From NCBI GenBank assembly GCA_003646355.1, contig QNFO01000013.1:1-11464 (forward strand): a stretch of 11,464 nt of DNA, read 5' to 3'. Each line of letters begins with the position of its first letter. Within the stretch, counting starts at the first letter, position 1. This DNA comes from Gammaproteobacteria bacterium. GTDB taxonomy: Bacteria > Pseudomonadota > Gammaproteobacteria > Pseudomonadales > Porticoccaceae. The notes under the pieces were generated by a model that did not search any database, had not been told where the DNA came from, and worked only from the letters and a program-made list of their open reading frames with translations. Shown here in pieces: positions 7,248 to 11,464 of the stretch. A program made the position numbers and the translations under genes.

Positions 7248-7319
7248 ACCTTGATGGCTGGATCTGGATAGTTGGAACTGGATAGCTGGATCTTGATAGC
7301 GGGGCCTGAATAGATAGGC
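7236..7319. repeat. 14-bp tandem repeat, six degenerate copies
   Basis: Consecutive 14-bp units start at 7236, 7250, 7264, 7278, 7292 and 7306, with consensus CTGGATAGYTGGAT. Units three and four are closest to consensus (CTGGATAGTTGGAA and CTGGATAGCTGGAT); the last unit is the most diverged (CTGAATAGATAGGC). The unit itself looks like two related 7-mers. The array begins in the last codons of the kinase gene (Leu-Asp-Ser-stop is written by unit one). It ends 5 bp before the stop of the convergent transporter gene, so it fills the whole gap. No terminator hairpin is visible in it. Confidence 0.85.
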
Positions 7320-7324
7320 ACGCT

Positions 7325-8644
7325 TTAAGCCACTATAAAAATAGTCAAAATCACCACCGGGCCAATATATTTCAGGCTGAAAAACCAGAAGCTACCCAGC
7401 TGATTATTACTCAGGCCTGCTGCCTCAAGTGCTCGGCTTTTACCCCAGCCCCAACCCGTAAACAGCGCGATCAAGATGCCATCAGTAGGTAATAAGAGGT
7501 GGGATATAGCATCATCATAGCTGTCGAGCAGGTTTTGTCCGTCAATCGTTATGTGCTCAAAAACACCAAAACCCAGTGCCGGGGGTATGCCTGCCATAAA
7601 GGATAATCCCGCTGCAAGCAGTGTTGCCTTGCGGCGTGAGCAGGACAGGCGTCGAGCCAGATACGCCGTGGGCACTTCGAGAATAGAAAACATCGATGTC
7701 AGCGCAGCACCGGCCAGTAAGCCAAAAAACAAAGTGCCCAGTAGCCGCCCGCCGGGCATTTGGCTAAACAGACCGGGTAGGGTAATAAAGGCCAGTTCCG
7801 GCCCCTGTGCCGGGTCGATACCAAAGGCAAACACTGCCGGGAAAATAGCCAGGCCTGCGGTAATCGCGAGTAAACTATCGCCGAGCACAATAATACTCGC
7901 CGACTTTGTAATGGACTGTTTTGGGTCGAGGTAACTGCCGTAGGTGAGAAAAATCGCCATGCCAATACCCAATGAAAAGAAGGCCTGGCCGATGGCTGCG
8001 ATATAAACAGAGGGGCGAGTAAATGCCGACCAGTCGGGTGAGAAAAGAAAGTCGAGACCTTTTTCAGCACCATCAAGGCTGAGGGAATAAACGGCGAGGC
8101 CGATTACAATCAGGCAGAGCAGGGGCATTAACAAACGATTAGCCGCTTCAATACCGTGGCGAATACCGCCAGCGACGACTGCGGTAGTGAGTGCGATCAT
8201 CAGTAGTTGCCAGCCTAGCGGCTCGAAGGGTCTGGCAATGAATCCTTCAAAATAAGCGCCGTAAGCATTTAGTTGTTGCGGTGCCCACAAGCTGCCATCG
8301 GCTGCGCCAATAAAATATTTTAAGGCCCAGCCGGCAATGACACTGTAAAAACCGAGAATGAAAAAAGCCCCAATAACACTGAGCCCCCCGGCGATATACC
8401 AGTGTCCAGTCGGTGCTTCATGGCGCAGTGTGGCAACGGCATCGTCCCGGCCCTTGCTGCCGATGGCTAATTCGGCGATAACCAAAGGCAGACCAATCAA
8501 CATTACCGCCAGTAGATAAATAATTAAAAAGGCAGCGCCGCCGTTTTCACCGGCGACATAGGAAAAGCGCCAGATATTACCCAGCCCTGCGGCCGAACCA
8601 ACCCCCGCTAGTAGAAAGCCGCTACGCGTCCACTGTTCGCGCAT
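7325..8644 (-). CDS. Sodium-dependent transporter of the NSS/SNF family (LeuT/MhsT-like), 439 aa
   Basis: An inner-membrane Na+-coupled symporter, probably for an amino acid or related amine. The first helix carries the family signature G-S-A-A-G-L-G-N-I-W-R-F (16-27), followed by A-G-E-N-G-G-A-A-F (31-39). Asn23, Ala18 and Gly20 correspond by eye to sodium-site residues of LeuT. A-F-F-S-L-G-I-G (221-228) is the unwound segment of helix 6, with Ser224 at the LeuT Thr254 position. Asp256 in L-G-D-S-L-L-A probably replaces chloride, as in Cl-independent bacterial members. Length suits the shorter 11-helix bacterial branch. The start is M-R-E-Q-W-T-R-S-G-F, typical of the family, yet no clear ribosome site precedes it. 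The aldolase gene ends 58 bp upstream on the same strand, so read-through transcription is likely. Substrate cannot be read from the sequence. Confidence 0.93.
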   Translation of the reverse strand: MREQWTRSGFLLAGVGSAAGLGNIWRFSYVAGENGGAAFLIIYLLAVMLIGLPLVIAELAIGSKGRDDAVATLRHEAPTGHWYIAGGLSVIGAFFILGFYSVIAGWALKYFIGAADGSLWAPQQLNAYGAYFEGFIARPFEPLGWQLLMIALTTAVVAGGIRHGIEAANRLLMPLLCLIVIGLAVYSLSLDGAEKGLDFLFSPDWSAFTRPSVYIAAIGQAFFSLGIGMAIFLTYGSYLDPKQSITKSASIIVLGDSLLAITAGLAIFPAVFAFGIDPAQGPELAFITLPGLFSQMPGGRLLGTLFFGLLAGAALTSMFSILEVPTAYLARRLSCSRRKATLLAAGLSFMAGIPPALGFGVFEHITIDGQNLLDSYDDAISHLLLPTDGILIALFTGWGWGKSRALEAAGLSNNQLGSFWFFSLKYIGPVVILTIFIVA

Positions 8645-8702
8645 TATTTATTGTTCAGCCACTGGGCTACTCAGCAGCGCACTTGGTTTTTGAATAAGGG
8701 AT

Positions 8703-9719
8703 TCAATCGTTTTCCATGCCTGGCCGATACTCACCGAGCATGGCCAGATGATTTAAACGCGCACGCTTGAGCAGGGCCTGCTGGGCAGCTAGGATATTTT
8801 CAGCCTTGCCTTGCCATGCCTGCAGAGCGGGTTGTTGCAGGGCGCGGCCGTAGGAGATTGTCAGCTGCCAGGGCGCATGGGGTGCTTGCTGGTTAAGGGC
8901 ATTTAAATTAGCGGTGGCCTCGATGGGTTCTTGACCCCCAGAGAGGAAATTAATACTGGGCACCGCCGCCGGTACACAGCGCTTTAATACTTTGAGCGTT
9001 GCACTGGCGACTTCGTCGGGTTCAGCGCGTCGGCAATCTTTGCCGGGCAGCACCATATTGGGTTTCAGTATCATCAGCTCAAGCACGACATGATGGCGAG
9101 CCAGCGCTTCAAATACGGCCTGTTGTACAGCCTCAGTGACCTCGCCATGGCGCTCGATATCGTGGCTGCCATCCATCAACACCTCCGGTTCAACAATGGG
9201 CACCAGCCCCTCCGCCTGACACACGGCGGCATAGCGGGCGAGCATTTCGGCATTCGCGGCTATGCCATTGCGACTGGGCACATTTTTATCGATGGCATAG
9301 ACTTCACGCCACTTGGCGAAGCGGGCACCCTGGGCTTTATACAGACGCAGGCGTTCCGCCAGGCCATCTAGTCCTTGAGTGATCAGGTCGCCCGGTGACA
9401 GGGCGAGAGGGATTTTGCCCTTGTCGACTTTAATACCGGGCACGATTTTTTGCGCCCAGGCGGCTTCGGGGATGGTTATCTGCGCATCACTGCTCTGCTC
9501 GAGGCTTTCTTCAAAGAGGATCAAGCCGCTGATGTATTCCCCTAAACCTTCTGTGCTGGCCAGCAGACTGCGCCAGATACGCCGGTTTTCTTGCGTCGAC
9601 TCGACATCGATAGCGGCGAAACGCTTGGCAATAGTGGGCGCGCTTTCATCGGCGGCGAGAATGCCACGGCCCGGCTGCACCATTGCGGTAATCGTTGATT
9701 CCAGTTCGGCTAATGACAT
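8703..9719 (-). CDS. Class I fructose-bisphosphate aldolase (eukaryote-type fold), 338 aa
   Basis: Cleaves fructose-1,6-bisphosphate to dihydroxyacetone phosphate and glyceraldehyde-3-phosphate (glycolysis) or condenses them (gluconeogenesis), using a Schiff-base lysine and no metal. Motifs match animal and plant aldolases: G-R-G-I-L-A-A-D-E-S (17-26, Asp24), G-I-K-V-D-K-G (95-101, Lys97), F-A-K-W-R (134-138, Lys136), V-E-P-E-V (176-180, Glu177 and Glu179), the Schiff-base Lys219 in L-K-P-N-M-V (218-223), F-L-S-G-G-Q (258-263) and Y-G-R-A-L (290-294, Arg292). It is shorter at the C-terminus than animal aldolases and lacks their terminal tyrosine. AGGAGAG sits just upstream of the ATG. It heads a likely two-gene unit with the NSS transporter and diverges from the beta-CASP gene. 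Confidence 0.95.
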   Translation of the reverse strand: MSLAELESTITAMVQPGRGILAADESAPTIAKRFAAIDVESTQENRRIWRSLLASTEGLGEYISGLILFEESLEQSSDAQITIPEAAWAQKIVPGIKVDKGKIPLALSPGDLITQGLDGLAERLRLYKAQGARFAKWREVYAIDKNVPSRNGIAANAEMLARYAAVCQAEGLVPIVEPEVLMDGSHDIERHGEVTEAVQQAVFEALARHHVVLELMILKPNMVLPGKDCRRAEPDEVASATLKVLKRCVPAAVPSINFLSGGQEPIEATANLNALNQQAPHAPWQLTISYGRALQQPALQAWQGKAENILAAQQALLKRARLNHLAMLGEYRPGMEND

Positions 9720-9742
9720 ATTTACTCTCCTATGACTTGTCC

Positions 9743-9771
9743 TTGAACAGTAAGCTAATGCTTTATTTAAT
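9743..9771 (+). promoter_or_regulatory. Candidate promoter for the beta-CASP nuclease gene
   Basis: TTGAAC (9743-9748) and TTTAAT (9766-9771) are 17 bp apart, 49 bases before the ATG at 9820. The -10 matches 5 of 6 consensus bases and the -35 matches 4 of 6. Reasonable but unproven. Confidence 0.4.
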
Positions 9772-9773
9772 GT

Positions 9774-9801
9774 ACTCTAGCAGTATAGATAAGGATGTAA
9801 A
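9774..9801 (-). promoter_or_regulatory. Candidate promoter for the aldolase-transporter pair (weak)
   Basis: On the minus strand TTTACA (9801-9796) and TAGAGT (9779-9774) are 16 bp apart, upstream of the aldolase ATG at 9719. It lies nearly back to back with the plus-strand candidate. The -10 is a poor match. Confidence 0.25.
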
Positions 9802-9819
9802 TGACAAGGGGATGAGTAA

Positions 9820-11175
9820 ATGAAGATCACCTTTCTGGGTGGCACGGAAACAGTCACCGGCTCGAAATATCTGGTCGAGACAGCCAATACCAAAGTACTG
9901 GTCGATTGCGGTTTGTATCAGGGTTACAAGTGGCTGCGTGAGCGCAACTGGCAAACCCTGCCGCTAGATATTGATCAGCTTGACGCCGTTATTTTGACCC
10001 ACGCCCACCTCGACCACTCCGGTTATATCCCTGTTTTATACAAGCGCGGATTTCGGGGGCCAGTATTTACCCATTATGCGACCCGCGATTTGTGTGAGAT
10101 TTTATTGCCCGACAGCGGCCATATTCAGGAGGAGGATGCGCGCTATTACAGCAGGCACAAATTAAGTAAACACCAGCACCCGCTGCCCCTCTATGATCGT
10201 GAGACAGCTGAACGTAGCATGGATCTATTTTCGCCCCTGGCCTTTGAAGAGGTTTGCGAAATTGGTGATATTAAATTCCATTTGCAAAGTGCCGGGCATA
10301 TTCTTGGTGCCGCAAGCATAATTCTTGAAGCTGAGGGCAAGCGTGTTGGCTTCTCTGGCGATGTCGGCCGCCCGGACGATATTTTTATGCGTCCACCCCA
10401 GGATCTGCCCGAACTCGATTTATTATTGCTTGAATCAACCTACGGCAATCGCCGCCACGACAAGCAGGACGCTTTTCAGCAACTTGCCGATGTGGTGACA
10501 GCAACGGCCAAAAATGGCGGTGTTTTATTGATCCCGAGTTTTGCTGTCGGCCGGGCACAGGCTCTGCAGTTTATGCTCACGACCCTGATGAAGGATGGCC
10601 GTGTTCCGACTATGCCTATTTATCTCGACAGCCCCATGGCGATTAATGTTTCAAATCTTTATTACCGCTATACCGAGTTGCATCGCCTCAATCGCCAGCA
10701 GTGTGATGCTATGTGCAACACGATTAAGTTCGTTAATCATGTTGAAGAATCAAAGGCACTGGCCGATATTAATTTCCCCCACATTATTATTGCCGGTAGT
10801 GGCATGGCCACCGGGGGCAGGATTCTCCACCATTTGAAATCTCGCCTGGCGGATCATCGCACCACTGTACTGTTTACCGGCTATCAGGCGGGGGGAACCC
10901 GTGGTGCAAAAATGCTGCAGGGCGTTGAGAATGTGAAGATTCACGGCCAGTGGATACGCAATCGTGCACGTATAGAAGTCTTATCCGGTTTATCCGGGCA
11001 CGGGGATTACCGGGACCTTAGTCGCTGGTTGGCTCAATCTGCATTGGCCCCACGAACCGCTATTCAGTTGGTTCACGGCGACCCCGATGCACTGGACGGC
11101 ATGTGTGATCATCTGCGTCAAACGACAAAATTTAATGTCACTATTGCGGGCTATAGAAAAATACTGACACTTTAA
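9820..11175 (+). CDS. MBL-fold beta-CASP RNase-like metallohydrolase, 451 aa
   Basis: A two-zinc metallo-beta-lactamase-fold nuclease of the beta-CASP class, related to bacterial TTHA0252 and to the CPSF-73/Ysh1 mRNA 3'-processing enzymes; a role in RNA cleavage or decay is expected. Metal motifs are H-A-H-L-D-H (61-66), His160 in S-A-G-H-I-L-G (157-163), Asp181 in F-S-G-D-V-G (178-183) and His419 in L-V-H-G-D. The beta-CASP motifs are A (Glu205 in L-L-E-S-T-Y-G), B (His337 in G-G-R-I-L-H-H) and C (His394 in L-S-G-H-G-D). There is no KH domain or other C-terminal RNA-binding extension, and no signal peptide. AGGGG is about 8 bases upstream of the ATG. It diverges from the aldolase gene. Family is certain; substrate RNA unknown. 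Confidence 0.93.
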   Translation: MKITFLGGTETVTGSKYLVETANTKVLVDCGLYQGYKWLRERNWQTLPLDIDQLDAVILTHAHLDHSGYIPVLYKRGFRGPVFTHYATRDLCEILLPDSGHIQEEDARYYSRHKLSKHQHPLPLYDRETAERSMDLFSPLAFEEVCEIGDIKFHLQSAGHILGAASIILEAEGKRVGFSGDVGRPDDIFMRPPQDLPELDLLLLESTYGNRRHDKQDAFQQLADVVTATAKNGGVLLIPSFAVGRAQALQFMLTTLMKDGRVPTMPIYLDSPMAINVSNLYYRYTELHRLNRQQCDAMCNTIKFVNHVEESKALADINFPHIIIAGSGMATGGRILHHLKSRLADHRTTVLFTGYQAGGTRGAKMLQGVENVKIHGQWIRNRARIEVLSGLSGHGDYRDLSRWLAQSALAPRTAIQLVHGDPDALDGMCDHLRQTTKFNVTIAGYRKILTL

Positions 11176-11220
11176 ACGGGGGGTGTTTTTCTCAGTGAGT
11201 GGGCTGATTAACGAGGCTTG

Positions 11221-11464
11221 TTAATGAGTCTTGTTTATCGAATAGGTATCGACACTGTTTTTAAAGGGCTGCAGTAACATTTTATCCAGCGCAAGATCAC
11301 GCTCGGTGCGGAATGTGCTGATGCCGATGCTCATTTCCTGGTGACCGGCTTTGGGTTGAGCGCAGTAGGTGCCAAACCAGCGATCCCACACAGCAAGGTT
11401 AAAACCGAAATTACTGTTGGTCTCGTGAGGGATGACCGAGTGGTGAACGCGGTGCATATCGGGC
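11221..11464 (-). CDS. Sterol desaturase/fatty acid hydroxylase family protein, C-terminal 80 residues only
   Basis: The frame enters from the right edge on the minus strand and ends with TAA at 11223-11221; the N-terminal membrane part is outside the window. The visible part starts P-D-M-H-R-V-H-H-S, the last histidine cluster (H-x-x-H-H) of the ERG3/SUR2-type di-iron integral-membrane oxygenases. It is followed by the family's usual E-T-N-S-N-F-G-F-N and W-D-R-W-F-G-T-Y and a soluble tail. These enzymes hydroxylate or desaturate lipids, sterols or carotenoids at the membrane; bacterial members are mostly uncharacterised. An internal ATG at 11457-11455 is not the start, since the frame continues upstream. 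The gene converges on the beta-CASP gene 45 bp away, with no clear terminator between them. Confidence 0.88.
   Translation of the reverse strand, partial: PDMHRVHHSVIPHETNSNFGFNLAVWDRWFGTYCAQPKAGHQEMSIGISTFRTERDLALDKMLLQPFKNSVDTYSINKTH

Noticed and set aside
7236..7319. CRISPR array
   Set aside because: The 14-bp units are directly adjacent with no unique spacers, and no cas genes are present.
8690..8706. Inverted repeat TTGAAT / ATTCAA at the aldolase stop as a terminator
   Set aside because: The stem is short and AT-rich, and on the aldolase strand it is followed by A residues, not T. More likely chance.
11207..11225. Inverted repeat ATTAAC / GTTAAT between the beta-CASP and desaturase genes
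   Set aside because: Weak 6-bp AT-rich arms overlapping the desaturase stop and no T-run; not convincing as a bidirectional terminator.

Overview
The window is an ordinary-looking stretch of bacterial chromosome with mid-range GC. It carries seven complete genes plus gene fragments at both edges, and I see no phage, transposase, tRNA, rRNA or CRISPR. The mix of genes would fit a marine or aquatic heterotrophic gammaproteobacterium of the Spongiibacter/Halieaceae kind: a CaiB-type CoA-transferase, an acyl-CoA ligase, an SDR, an HSL-family esterase, a group 2 truncated haemoglobin, a eukaryote-type class I aldolase and a sterol-desaturase-family protein. That placement comes from the gene mix only and is not proven here.

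Left part (1-4536), a catabolic neighbourhood. The 5' end of a CaiB/BaiF CoA-transferase runs off the left edge on the minus strand. A truncated haemoglobin gene diverges from it behind a very good sigma-70-like promoter (231-258). It converges on a 564-residue acyl-CoA ligase (minus). From the ligase a divergent intergenic region leads to an SDR oxidoreductase (plus), followed by an HSL-type alpha/beta hydrolase (plus). Two intergenic regions here, upstream of ligase/SDR and upstream of the hydrolase, share a 19-bp motif with two differences. The first also holds a perfect 9+9 bp palindrome. These are the best hints that the ligase, SDR and hydrolase genes are co-regulated. Together they could release an acid or alcohol from an ester or lactone, oxidise a hydroxyl group, and activate and move CoA.

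Middle (4626-7319). A large membrane-anchored hybrid histidine kinase (three TM segments, three PAS domains, HisKA, HATPase, C-terminal receiver) follows the hydrolase. Its stop codon sits inside the first of six degenerate copies of a 14-bp tandem repeat that fills the gap to the next, convergent gene.

Right part (7325-11464). A class I fructose-bisphosphate aldolase and a sodium-coupled NSS-family transporter lie in tandem on the minus strand. A beta-CASP metallo-beta-lactamase-fold RNase-like protein diverges from the aldolase. The C-terminal 80 residues of a sterol desaturase/fatty acid hydroxylase family protein enter from the right edge on the minus strand.

I do not see a clear new defence, mobile or biosynthetic system. 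The most noteworthy signals are non-coding: the 14-bp tandem repeat, the duplicated 19-bp motif and the palindrome. No intergenic stretch exceeds 300 bases.
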